From Lathyrus oleraceus (Eukaryota > Streptophyta > Magnoliopsida > Fabales > Fabaceae), in assembly GCF_024323335.1 (NCBI RefSeq), contig NC_066581.1, forward strand, positions 439,432,281-439,496,280: a DNA stretch of 64,000 bases, given 5' to 3'. The notes under the pieces were generated by a model. It saw only the letters and a program-made list of their open reading frames with translations, made no database searches and was not told where the DNA came from. This document shows, piece by piece, positions 21,600 through 32,969 of this stretch; position 1 is the first letter of the stretch; each line of letters begins with the position of its first letter. Both the position numbers and the translations under genes were made by a program.

Positions 21600-21750
21600 A
21601 CTCAGTGCTTTAAAGTATCAAGTGTTGATGCGAAAAACGACGTCGATTTTAAATGAATTGTTCATTAAAATTTTTGGCCAGGGGCGCTGCCGACTGGGCA
21701 GCGGAACACCCGCTCCCGCTGACCGTGCAGCGAACCCCCTGCTAAATCTT
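21600..21750 (+). other. GC-rich leader segment present in copia-2, absent from copia-1
   Basis: About 155 bp between two points that are adjacent in copia-1 (about 3845). The part 21677-21742 is strikingly GC-rich for this region and contains the perfect hairpin GCTGCC-GACTG-GGCAGC (21686-21702). Either an insertion here or a deletion in copia-1. Confidence 0.7.
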
Positions 21751-22272
21751 CGTAGTGTGATCGGTCGTCGAAACTTAATTTGGTTTTAATTAATTAAAAG
21801 AATTAAAATTGATAATAATAATAATGTGTTTACTATTGTCTTGTGGTGATCGGTTATGGCCTTAGTTTTCCTTTATTTTGTTTTGGTTTTAAAATACGAC
21901 CTGCGTGTCGTGCCTCTCTTTTAATCTCTCAATGTAACTTCTTTTCTCATCTCACTCCCTCGTATGTAAAACTAGTTTCTTTTATGTAATGTAATGATAT
22001 GAAGAAAGCAAAGAAGTTAGTGCCAAAGGAGGACAACCTTGAAGATCTTGCTTGGAGAAGCTTAGATCGTTATTAGGTTAGCTTAGGTTCGCTCATTGGC
22101 TTTGGAGAACAATTGCGCTAGGGGCCATAACTGTTTCATTATGTATGTATGTATGTATGTTGATGCATGTGAATGTATGTTGATGCATGTGAGAGGCGAT
22201 TTATATGATAAATAAGCCGGTGAGATCAGAAAAATTGCAATTCCCTCAAATTAAATATTAAGTTTATGCTTT

Positions 22273-22593
22273 CCAAGTTTTAACACTCATCAAGACTAGT
22301 ATCGGATAATGTAGGTTTCGCCTACGCGAGGTGCATGTTCTATATTAGTAAGGTGCGATGGGATAATTGTAATATCCAACTGTTAAAACAATGGGTCAAA
22401 CTTAACTAAACAAATTATAATAATATTATATATGTTTGCTTTCAAAGTTTTAGCACTCATCAAGACTAGTATCGGACAATGTAGGTTTCGCCTACGCGAG
22501 GTGCATTTTCCTAATTGGTAAGGTGCGATGGGATAATTGTAATATCCAACTGCTAAAACGATGGGTCAAACTTAATTATAATAATATTATATA
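22273..22593 (+). repeat. Tandem duplication of about 170 bp in the copia-2 leader
   Basis: Counterpart of 4389-4712 in copia-1, including the hairpin GTAGG-TTTCG-CCTAC in each unit. Confidence 0.87.
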
Positions 22594-22919
22594 TGTTTAG
22601 AAGCAAGAGTTGGGAATGATCCATATGATGGATTGGAATAAGGAGGTATTCACCCAACTGAAATTTTTGAGAGTTGTATGAGATACAATTGGAAGGAGTT
22701 CCTACCTAAATAACCTAGTTTTGTGTAATCCGCCTACGCGGACTTAGAACGAAGTGAAATATGGATCTCGACCCACTAGAAAATCTTCCATCGGGATTTT
22801 CCGAATCAAATGATGAGGGTCATTTGTTTTGAGTAAAATAGTGGGAGCATATTTGATTAAAGGCCTAATTAAATATGTCAATGATACTTATATTTTTATT
22901 AATCCTTATGTAGATTACC

Positions 22920-23735
22920 ATGACAGCAAACACCTCTAACAACATCCTGCGATCAATCCTTGATAAGGAAAAATTGTCTAGGACAAATTTTCTGGATTGA
23001 CACCGAAACCTGAGGATTGTCCTGAAACATGATAAAAAGTTGTATGTCTTGGAGACACCTGTTCCTGAAGAGGAACCTCCTAGTCCTGTACCTATGGCAG
23101 AAAGAGATGCTTATAAGAATCACGTCGATGATGCCAATGAAACTGCTTGTCTCATGCTAGCTACCATGAACTCAGAATTGCAAAAGCAACATGAGAACAT
23201 GTCAGTGTTTGATATGGTCGAACACCTGAAGATGCTCTATCAAGAGCAAGCAAGGCATGAGAGGTTTGAAGTTTCAAAATCCCTTCTTCAAGGAAAGTTA
23301 GCTGAGGGAGCCCCTGTAGGTCCCCATGTACTCAAGATGATTGGGTATGTGGAAAACCTTGAGAGATTGGGTTTTCCCCTCGGAGAGGAACTTGCGACTG
23401 ATTTGATCTTGCAATCGTTGCCATATGGGTTCAGTCAATTTGTCCTGAATTTCAATATGAATGATATGGACAAATCGCTTCCTGAACTGCTCGCCATGTT
23501 AAGAACTGCCGAGCAGAATCTGAAGTCAAAAGGGAAGTCGGTTCTGATGATCGGAAATGGAAAGAGACAGAACAAAAGGCGCACTAAGCAGGGTGATAAA
23601 GGGAAAGGCAAGGAAGTTGCCAAACCCAAACCCACCGTTGCTGCTTTAAAGCCTAGTGGAGGCATAGCAAAATAAGGCACTTGCTTCCATTGCGGTAAGA
23701 CCGGACACTGGAAGAGGAACTGCCCAAAGTACCTG
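22920..23735 (+). pseudogene. gag: Copia-2 gag with zinc knuckle, two stops
   Basis: The start ATG is at 22920-22922 (MTANTSNNILRSIL), chosen because it directly precedes the conserved gag N-terminus. The frame stays open except for TGA near 22998 (Trp codon in DWHRN) and TAA at 23673-23675 just before the zinc knuckle (CFHCGKTGHWKRNC, about 23682-23723). The gag-polypeptide domain covers about residues 10-200, followed by a lysine-rich stretch. Gag runs on in the same frame into the protease, as usual in copia elements that make one polyprotein. It is the better preserved of the two gag copies. Confidence 0.92.
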
Positions 23736-25990
23736 AAAGATAAGAAGAATGGAGTAGAGACTTCAACTTCAGGTATTTTTGTTATTAAAATTAATTTATC
23801 TACTTCTGCATCATGGGTATTAGATACTGGATGCGGTTCTCACATTTGTACAAATATGCAGGGACTAAAAAGGAGTAGAGATTTGGCAAAAGGTGAAGTC
23901 GACCTACGAGTTGGAAATGGAGCAAAGGTTGCTGCCTTAGCCATAGGAACTTATGTATTGACTTTACCTAGTGGTTTAATAATTCAGTTAGAGAACTGTT
24001 ATTATGTACCTGCAATTAGCAGGAATATTAATTCCATTTCTTGTTTGGACAAGTTTGGTATTTCATTTATAAAGAACAATTGTTGCTCAATTTATTTGAA
24101 CGATATATTCTACGCTACTACACAAATGAACAATGGACTATATGTCCTTGATCTTAAAATGCCTATGTATAACATTAATACTAAAAGGATGAAACCTAAT
24201 GAGTTAAATCCAACTTACCTTTGGCACTGTCGATTAGACCACATAAATGAGAAACGCAATTCCAAACTCAATAAAGATGGAATCTTGGACTCTTTTGATT
24301 ATGAATCATATGAGACATACAAATCTTTTTTAATTGGAAAGATGACAAAGTCTCGATTCACAGGAAAAGGTGAAAGAGATAATGATCTTTTGGCCCTCAT
24401 ACATACTGATGTATGTGGACCACTGAACATGCCAGCCAGAGGAGGTTTTCAGTACTTTATCACATTTTCTGATGATTTCAGTAGATATGGTTATGTGTAT
24501 TTAATGAAACACAAATCATACTCCTTTGAAGAGTTCAAGGAATTCAAGAATGAAGTACAAAAACCAACTAGGTAAGAATATTAAAACTCTTCGATTAGAT
24601 CGAGGTGGTGAGTATTTAAGCCTAGAGTTTGATGACCATCTGAAAGAGTGTGGGATCGTATCCCAACTTACTCCTCCTGGACCACCCCAATGGAATGGTG
24701 TATCTGAGAGAAGAAATTGAACCTTGTTGGACATGGACCGATCCATGATGTGTCACGCTGATCTTCCAAACTCCTTTTGAGGACATGCACTATTGACATC
24801 AGCTTACACACTTAACCGTGTTCCATCCAAAAATGTTGAGAAGACACCATATGAGATATGGAGTGGTAAGAAACCACATATGTCTTACATGAAGATTTGG
24901 GGTTGCGAAGTTTATGTGAAACGACAAATTTCAACTAAGCTTGAGCCCAAATCTGACAAATGCTTATTTGTGGGGTATCCTAAAGAAACAAGAGGGTATT
25001 ACTTCTACAATCCTTCTGAGGGGAAAGTGTTTCTCGCTCGAACTGGAGTTTTCCTAGAAAAGGATTTTACTTCCAAAGGAATCAGTGGGAGGAAAGTAGA
25101 GCTTGAAGAAATTCAAGAATCACAAGGCATTGATACACCTATGGATGAATAAGAGCAGGAAACACAAATAGTTGTGTAAGAGCAACCTGCTCAAGTAGAA
25201 CAAGACCAGCGTAGGTCAGGCAGGATATGTCACCTACCTGATATATATGGATATCTGATCAAGGTGATGTATTACTCATGGATTCATCAAAAACGAAGAT
25301 GAGCCTTGTGTCTACAAGAAGGTTAGTGGGAGCATGATCGTGCTCCTGGTATTATATGTAGATGACATATTACTCATTGGAAACGATATCCCTACCCTGC
25401 AACAAGTAAAGTCTTGGTTGGGGAAATGCTTTTCTATGAAGGACCTAGGTGAAGCAACCTATAAATTAGGAATCAGAATCTACAGAGATAGATCACAAAA
25501 TGCTTGGCCTAAGTCAGATTACATAGACAAAGTGCTGAGACGCTTTAATATGAATGGTTCCAATGGTTATGTGTTTTGCTTAAATGGTGGCGCTGTGAGC
25601 TAGAAAAGTTCAAAGCAAGATACAGTTGTTGATTCTACAACCGAGGCCGAGTATATTACTGCCTCAAGTGCAGCAAAGGAAGCTGTTTGGATCAAAAAGT
25701 TCATTAGTGAACTTGGAATACTGCCTAGCATTGTGGATCCCATTGGTCTCTATTATGATAACAATGGTGCTATCGCACAAGCTAAGGAGTCTAGATCTCA
25801 CCAACGATCCAAACACATACTTAGGCGTTATCAGCTCATTCGAGAGATAATAGATAGAGGAAATGTGAAAATATGTAGAGTACCTACACTTGACAATATT
25901 GCTGACCCACTGACAAAGCCTCTTGCACAGCAGAAGCATGATGGCCATGCTAGATCAATGGGCATTAGGGGTATGCCTCATTGGCTCTAG
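23736..25990 (+). pseudogene. pol: Copia-2 pol: protease, integrase, remnants of RT and RNase H
   Basis: The protease has its active site in VLDTGCGSH (about 23817-23843). A GAG-pre-integrase segment with WHCRLDH follows (about 24221-24241). The integrase catalytic residues appear in IHTDVCGP, RLDRGGEY and NGVSERR. A one-base insertion near 24560 shifts the frame; a TGA lies at 24718-24720. At about 25280 a deletion of roughly 510 bp relative to copia-1 removes the N-terminal half of RT. YVDD survives near 25361. A second deletion of roughly 360 bp near 25567 removes the RT end and the start of RNase H. RNase H resumes at STTEAEY and ends GMPHWL. It cannot reverse-transcribe. Confidence 0.92.
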
Positions 25991-25994
25991 TGCT

Positions 25995-26004
25995 AGTGGG
26001 AGAT
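25995..26004 (+). promoter_or_regulatory. Copia-2 polypurine tract
   Basis: AGTGGGAGAT directly before the 3' LTR; typical copia purine tract. Confidence 0.8.
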
Positions 26005-26048
26005 TGTTGGTGTAAGCCCTAGAGGCCAATACTTTTGGTACTTGTATC
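26005..26048 (+). repeat. Copia-2 3' LTR, first piece
   Basis: The first 44 bases of the LTR, cut by Ogre-2. The last five bases, GTATC (26044-26048), are the left copy of the Ogre-2 target duplication; the LTR resumes after the right copy (42329-42333). Confidence 0.95.
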
Positions 26049-29039
26049 TGTCATACCCCAATTTTGTCCGGGCATATTTAAATTTTCATAGACTTGATTT
26101 CATTTTCATTTTTGAATCATATGCATAACATGACATACATTTGCTTCATGCATAATACCTAGAATATCAGTCCGGATAAATTTATTAAAAATACAGACAA
26201 ATCGGTTGAATCGTTTCTCAAAGAACATGCAAAATCAGCGGGTAAAAAGTTTCAAAATTAAAACTGCAGACACCAGTATATTAATCTACGGTTCACGTAG
26301 TTTAACTTGGTGTGTTTGTGGTATTTTTCAGCGGCTGTTTCGGTTGCATTTCGACCCGCCTGAGCATTTTAACCGGTGCAATTTTATTTCAGAAGTTGAG
26401 GAAACGCTGTATTTTTTCACTAAATATAATTTGTGCTGATTATTTTAAAGCGTCCAATTTAATTTTTCGATCAAAATTCGCGCTTGACTTTTATGCACAT
26501 TTAGTTGTTTTATTCTTTGTTTCTTTGTCTAAAGTATTCAAATATCATTATTTAGGAGTTTCTTTTATATAGTGTGAATATTGATTAGGATTTTAAATAA
26601 ACATACTTTCTTTAATAAATAAAACAGTAAATATTAGTTTCAAAATAAAGAAAATAAAAGAAATTCTCTAAGGATTCCACCCAACGGTCACCCACTCATT
26701 CCTCACATTACCTTACCTCACACTCCCACTCTCTTTCTCTCACTCACATTACTCACCACGCGTCCCTCTCTCTCATATTACTCACCACGCGTCCCCTCAC
26801 TCCATCTCTCACACTCCCTCACAAACCACTCACAATGACTCTCACTCATAGACCCTTTTCACTCTCATCGTGATGGAAAAAAGCTGAAACGAAAAGGGAA
26901 AATGAGCTTTTCTCTCTTCTCCCTCCAACTCAAACCCCTTTATCTTCCGTCTTCATCGCCCTCCACCTCCACGTAAACCAACGGACAACAACAACCAAAC
27001 CTCGCCGCCATAAACCCTCAACCCTTTTCTCCCGGCGAACTCCACCCTCCGTCCAAGATCCGCCTCCAGGCATCTTCCTCACCATCGATTCACCACCCAC
27101 CGTCAAAACCGCTATCACAAACCCTTCAAACAACCATGACGCACAACCCCTTCACTCCACATCTCGTCGCCGCAAACCACCGTCGCCTTTCCTCCATCAC
27201 CAACAACACCTTCCAACACTGTTTCAATCTCCACTATTCTTTAAACACCGCGATCGCTCCGCCGCTACACAAACAACAACAACAAACCCAAAAAAATGCT
27301 CGTGACACCACCGCCATATCCAGATCGGACCGAACTCGCACTTCTATTTCTACTATATTTTTATCAGTTGTAAAATTGCGAATTTCGTGTTGTGTATTCT
27401 GTTTGGGTGTCGTCTGTTTTACGCAGGTTGAATTGGATTTCCATACACGATTCAGACTCGCAAGATGATTCAGTTAAATGTTGTGGTTACCGGCAACCAC
27501 ACCGACGAGATTCACGATTCAGATTAGCGCTGAAGCGGATGGGAGCACAAAGCCAAAATTCCAAGCACAATTTGGGGTCATCGGTTCCTGAGAGAGCACG
27601 AGTCGACGCCGTAGATACGGTTGGATTTTCTTTTTAATATCATATCTTGATTCGGTTTAAGGTTGGGTTTACTTTGCTACATTTTGATATGATCATGTTG
27701 AATATATTTTTTGTTCATTTGGTCACGTACTGTTTACCGTTTTGATGTTCTGATTTCTTTCCTGGCTATGAAAGTATGTCCACTGTTGGGTTGTTTATGC
27801 CTGTTTCCATGTGATTGCAGTGTGTGCTTTCTATATTATGAATATAGGTTGGATTTTAAACTCAGAATCAATTTTATTCATGTTAGATTTGTGTATGTTT
27901 GAATGAAGATGAGAAATATGAGTAAGCACATGATTGGGTGACGTTATAATTTCCAAAGGAAAAATGGTTTCAGGACATGAGCATGGATGATTGAATTTCT
28001 AAATGCCTTAACTGACAACCAAATAAAACAAGATTTAATCATCATTATTGTGTGTTAATTTGGTTTCATGTAAGAAGAAAGAAAGCAAAAGTGAAAAAGC
28101 ATAATGATTCCTAGGCATTCAACGTTATATTTCCTTCCCTGCTTCTAATCCATCGTCAGGTCATATGGCTTATTGAAGTTGAAAAGTCCAAGCAATGGCT
28201 TTTGTTTCTAATTTAATTCTATATAGTTTTTTTATATGAGCTTTATACTTGGGTTATTTAGTAACATGTGAATATATTATGGTATTGTCATTCCATTTAA
28301 CCCAATTAAAACAAGGGATTTGACAATCCCATGTCGATATACCCTCAAAAGTTTCAATACATCAAAAGAATATTTTCGCCGAGTTATGAGTTCGCGGATA
28401 ACATTAATTGTTGCTATCTCGCACAAACCGGTTTGAGCACACCGATTCCATTGAATAAACAGACATTGTTATCCGTTTCCTTCTTTTGATTTAGTTGATT
28501 AAAATTTGTAATTAGTCTAATTGTGATTAATCAATTTTAATTAACTTAATTATTTGATTTAATTAAATAATTTTGATAATTAATTTTAATTAATTCAATT
28601 AACCGATTTAGTCAAGTTTTAATAAATTAATTTTGTTAAAAAGAAATTGATTAATTTCTCCCATTATCACAACTTCACATTATTTCAAACCCAAAAAACT
28701 ATTTCATGTCATTAATCATTTCATAGTCACATTCAATTTTATTTCGATTCACCATCAATTCAAACCAATTTCAAAAAGCATAAACCATAATTCTCGATCC
28801 AAATATCGAGCCCACTTTCAAATACCCTTGTAAGTCGATTGCTCTTAGCATCGCCATCAACCTCACATAGCTTACTCTTGGGCTTTCTTACAATGAGACC
28901 TACTTGGTTATTGATTAATCGAGTAGATGAATAATACACTAAATAAAATTCATTTCATTCATAAGCACGAATTCAATCCTTTTCCAAACCATCTAACTTC
29001 AAAAGAATTTTCTCTTTCAAACATAAATTTTGGGATGAA

Positions 29040-29860
29040 AAGATATAGGGAGCGTACGCTTCACTATTTCTCAAGCACTTGAATAATTGGCGTACGCCAT
29101 ATTGCTCGAGTTCTTGTCACCCGATTAAACCTTAATTATACACATTCAAATCATAATATTTCAAATCATTTCTACAAATTCCAAATCCTTGTAATTCCAT
29201 ATTTCAGATGAAAAGAGGATGGGAGGCGTTTGCCTCACTATCTTTCGATAATTTGAATAATTGGCGTACGCCATATTGCTCGAATCTTCGTCATCAAATC
29301 AAAATCACAATTGAATAAATTAAAATCAACTCTTAGATCAAATCCAATTTCAAAATAAACTTTAACTTAAATTTCAATAGAGAATGGGAGGCGTACGCCT
29401 CACCATTCCTTGATTATTTGAATAATTGGCGTACGCCACATTGCTCAAATTATCGATCCAAACCTACCAAAATTCAAACTATCTTCGCAAATCAAATACG
29501 ACGTCTAAAAACATATCTTTCTTAAATTAAACTTCGAATGACAACAGATGGGAGGCGTTCGCCTCACCATCTCTCGATTATTTGAATAATTGGCGTTCAC
29601 CATATTGCTCAAATTATCGACTTCCGATTAAAATACTTTAACTAAACTTGGATAAGGGAATAGGTGGCGCACGCCTCGTTATTCTTTGGATAAGCAAGTA
29701 GGAGGCGTACGCCTCACTACCGTGCATATTCAACATCCGCAAACAAACTTTCGATAAATAATTCAAACGAAAAGGGAGTAGAAGGCGTTCGCCTTATTAT
29801 TCCTCGAAGGAATTGGACGATTGGCGTTTGCCACATTGCTCAATCTTTCGTCATTTTTCG
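29040..29860 (+). repeat. Array of GGCGTACGCC-type palindromes in the Ogre-2 5' LTR
   Basis: About a dozen palindromes of two alternating kinds. One kind, GAGGCGTACGCCTC-like, has outer arms that pair: GAATGG/CCATTC (29382-29408), GATGG/CCATC (29547-29571), GAATA/TATTC (29658-29684), GTAG/CTAC (29698-29720). The other kind is ATTGGCGTACGCCATATTGCTC-like. The units are 60-190 bp apart, not a strict tandem. The 3' LTR copy is 40855-41640, with one unit deleted. Confidence 0.88.
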
Positions 29861-30102
29861 AAACATCTCAAATACATTAAACCTAACTTCTCGCCCCCGA
29901 GCGGTCGAAATCTAACACCCAAACACATCAATTCAACTCGTCACCCCGTATGACCAAAACCCTTTTCAAAAGAACACTGTCAATCCTTTCTAATGCGCCC
30001 AATAAATCAGTGCTAGAGCCTCCCCCGAGAGTAGACAAGCCAGCGTTTAGCCGTTAGAACGCCGACCTACACAGTCGTTCATCAAAACAAAACACACCAA
30101 AT

Positions 30103-30166
30103 ATTCGTAGTAGCCCGAACTACGAATGCTCTGATTTCCTTATTGCACTATAAGGATACGTAGGCA
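30103..30166 (+). promoter_or_regulatory. R/U5 hairpin module, Ogre-2 5' LTR
   Basis: The first hairpin, ATTCGTAGT-AGCCCGA-ACTACGAAT (30103-30127), has a nine-base stem. The second, TCCTTAT-TGCACT-ATAAGGA (30137-30156), has a seven-base stem, followed by TACGTAGGCA. The 3' LTR has the same second hairpin at 41915-41934. It corresponds in position to the TCTCAT/ATGAGA hairpins of Ogre-1 and Ogre-3. Confidence 0.78.
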
Positions 30167-30554
30167 GGAGATTGTTGTATCTTCGCAAGCACACTAATAA
30201 AAAACCTCCCATTTCCCCCTCCTGAGGTCTTCATCCATATCTATCATCAATTCTAGTCACTCGAAGCAAGCAAAATAACAGTCAATTAATAGTCAAATAG
30301 CAAAATCAGACTAAAAGGTTCCCGTTGAGTACAACGGACGTAAGGGGTGCTAATACCTTCCCCTTACGTAATCGACTCCCGAACCCGAATATGGTTGCGA
30401 CGACCATTATTCCATTCTCTTAAAGGTTTTCTCGATATTTTCCTATTCCTTCATTGGGATAAATAAAGTTCGGTGGCGACTCTATTTCGAACAACATTTT
30501 TTTTCCGCGTTCCATCGCGAGGGATCGCATTATCATTTTCGAGGTGCGACAGAC

Positions 30555-30572
30555 TGGCGACTCTGCTGGGGA
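30555..30572 (+). promoter_or_regulatory. Ogre-2 primer-binding site
   Basis: TGGCGACTCTGCTGGGGA three bases after the LTR end. The same 18 bases follow the LTRs of Ogre-3 (44849-44866) and Ogre-4 (53418-53435, minus strand). Ogre elements are reported to use an arginine tRNA primer; no tRNA sequence is here to test it. Confidence 0.9.
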
Positions 30573-31377
30573 CCCTTCTCCAAGCAAGAGAGAGTCTAGC
30601 CTAACTTAGTCTGATTTTTCTATGACTATTAGAAGATGTTCTTATCTTCCGTGCTTGTTTCTCTGTATTTTATTATGTTGTTGTATGTAATGTGTTGATA
30701 CTTTGATATGGGACTTGGTGTATGCTGTGAGATAAGCTCCATACCCGAGCTTCGAGAAGAACTTAAAACCCGGAGTTGTGTAGTATTGAACCGAGGGGTG
30801 TACACCTCATTGGGACAATACGAAGACTCCACCTAGAGTAGATCTGTTTGGAGTTTCCATCACAATATGGCTAGCCCATCATTGTGGGGAGGTTCTAGAT
30901 ACGATCCGTGACTTTAGGGACCTCACCTTAAACCCAAGTTTTGTTTTCATGATTGGTGATTATGTAGTATTGAACCGAAGGGTCTACACCATGTTCGAAC
31001 AATACGAGAATCCCACTTAGATTAGATCATTTCGGAACTCCCATCACGATGTGGCTAGCCCACCATTGCGAGGAAGTTTTGAACTTGATCTGTGAGTCTA
31101 AGTTCCTTCCTTGAAAACATAACTTTTGAACCTACCTTTGGGAATTTCTTGTGATCAGAAAAACCTTTGCTTCTTCCAGTTATACTGATGTACTCGACAT
31201 GTGGATAATTTTGAGTTTGTATTCCTCTACGAAAAACATGGCACAATTTCATGCATTTGCATACCATAAACATGCATTTCATATCATCTTCCAGAAACAA
31301 AAACTTACACCATATTCTCCCATTGTCCAGTAACGCTGACTACTCGAAACCGGTACGATACACGCCACAACTACAAG
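30573..31377 (+). other. Ogre-2 untranslated leader with an internal duplication
   Basis: Two related segments of about 140 bp (about 30780-30920 and 30965-31100) share GTAGTATTGAACCGARGGGT and GGCTAGCCCA. Parts resemble the Ogre-3 and Ogre-4 leaders around CATACCCGAGCT. No extra open frame (the ORF1 reported for some Ogre elements) is visible. Confidence 0.7.
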
Positions 31378-32969
31378 ATGACACTCGAACAGCTTGAAGC
31401 AAATCAAGTTTCAATGAGGACCGACATTGACTCCATGCAAGCAAAGATGGATCGCCTGCTCGAGACCATGTTACTCTTGGCCCAAAAGGAAAAGGATGCT
31501 GAGACTAACGCCGAAGCCAGGAAAGTTGCTGCCCAGTTTGAATCACCATCGCTCAGTATCCCTGGAGTAACTGAACTTGATGGTAACCCCTCCCTACCTA
31601 GAGGAGGACCAATCCCTATTCCGATCCCCATTGTCAACATGAACCCTCATGAGCATTCTGCTACATCTGCTCAACATGGATCCATAATGGGTGATGAAGA
31701 TCCGTATGACGCTTCTTCATGCCACAACCCGTCAAGCCTGTTGTTGGAGGTCTCCTAGACCCAGCTGCTAAGAGACTCAATGCTTTGGAGGAAAAATTCA
31801 AGTCCTTGGAGGTTCACGTTACTCCCCGTTTGGACGTCGTTGATATGTGCCTGGTGCCAAGACTCGTGATTCCACAAAAATTCAAAGTCCCCGACTTTGA
31901 CAAATACAAAGGGATCAGCTGCCTGAGAACTTACCTCAGAGCCTATTGTCGCAAAATGGCTGCCCACATTAGTAATGATCAACTCCTGATTCACTACTTC
32001 TAAGATAGTCTCAGTGGGGCATCCTTGGAGTGGTACATGCAACTAGAGAGAGGTCAGGTCCAGTCATGGAGAGACCTTGCTGAAGCATTCCTCAGGCATT
32101 ATCAGTACAACACTGATCTAGTGCCCAATCGCACACAACTGCAAGACATGACTCAACGCAATAACGAGTCATTTAAGGAATACGCTCAGCGGTGGAGAGA
32201 GCTAGCAGCTCATGTCCAACCTCCTCTCCTTGACAAAGAGCTAATTGACATGTTTATGGGAACCCTGCACACCCAATACATGGAGAAAATGGTAGGATCC
32301 AGCTTCCCAACTTTTGCTGAGGTTGTCTCCGTGGGAGAACGAATCGAGAGCCAGATCAAGAAGGGGAAGCTACCTTGTGTTGCTAATGCTTCAAGTGGGA
32401 TGAAGAAACTTGATCCTAATCTCCCAAAGAAGACAGAAGGTCAGACCAACGCCATAATGAGAGGAGGAGGATATAGGGCGCCTCCATATGCTCATACGCC
32501 ATATCATCAGGTTTCCGCGGTCATCCCGACACCATATCAACAACCATATCAGCAACAATATCAACAACCTTATCAACAGCCGGCTTACCAGTAGCCGCAT
32601 CAGAATCAACAGCAACATGCTCCACAACCACGTCCACCTAACTAGCAGAGGGCAAGGAGGCCAGAAAGACATTTTGATCCTTTGCCAGTATCATATAGCA
32701 AGATCCTCCCCTACCTGCTGAAGGATGGATCAATTGCGCTGAAGGAGATAACACCTGCAACTCCACCATATCCTCCAGGCTACGACGCTAAAGCTCACTG
32801 TGAGTATCACATTGGTGCCCCAGGACACACAATAGAGAACTGTAAGGCCTTCAAGCACAAGGTTCAAGACTTGATTGATAGTGAGGCAGTTACTTTCACG
32901 CCAGTGAGGCCAAATGTCACGACAAACCCCATGCTAGCACATGCGGAGTCGAGTGAAGCTCGAAGGTAA
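31378..32969 (+). pseudogene. gag: Ogre-2 gag, frameshifted and with three stops
   Basis: The start ATG at 31378 opens a coiled-coil-like N-terminus (MTLEQLEANQVSMRTDIDSM). A frameshift near 31715 moves the reading to the frame of 31719. That frame carries the retrotransposon gag domain (KFKVPDFDKYKG, then GASLEWYMQLERGQVQSWRDLAEAFL and FKEYAQRWRELAA, about 31870-32350), then a Gln/Tyr/Pro-rich stretch and a Cys/His cluster (CEYHIGAPGHTIENC, about 32799-32843). Stops are TAA 32001-32003, TAG 32592-32594 and TAG 32643-32645; each follows from one substitution in an otherwise continuous frame. Gag would assemble particles. It ends at 32967-32969 with no protease after it. Confidence 0.92.

Larger units (their letters stand above)
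26049..30551 (+). repeat. Ogre-2 5' LTR (4,503 bp)
   Basis: Starts TGTCATACCCC and ends GGTGCGACA. Compared with the 3' LTR it lacks about 155 bp near 26793, joined at a CCCTCA microhomology, and about 36 bp near 27170. It holds a CT-rich promoter-like part (26690-26870), a palindrome array (29040-29860), the R/U5 hairpin module (30103-30166), the block GGTGCTAATACCTTCCC (about 30345), GGGATAAATAAAG (about 30456) and a primer-site echo (30474-30483). Open frames in 27136-27900 are also in the 3' LTR but with different frames and are not genes. Confidence 0.93.

Noticed and set aside
27136..27902. Open frames of 60-110 codons in the Ogre-2 5' LTR
   Set aside because: The 3' LTR counterparts have different frames and lengths; they lie in non-coding LTR sequence rich in C and T.
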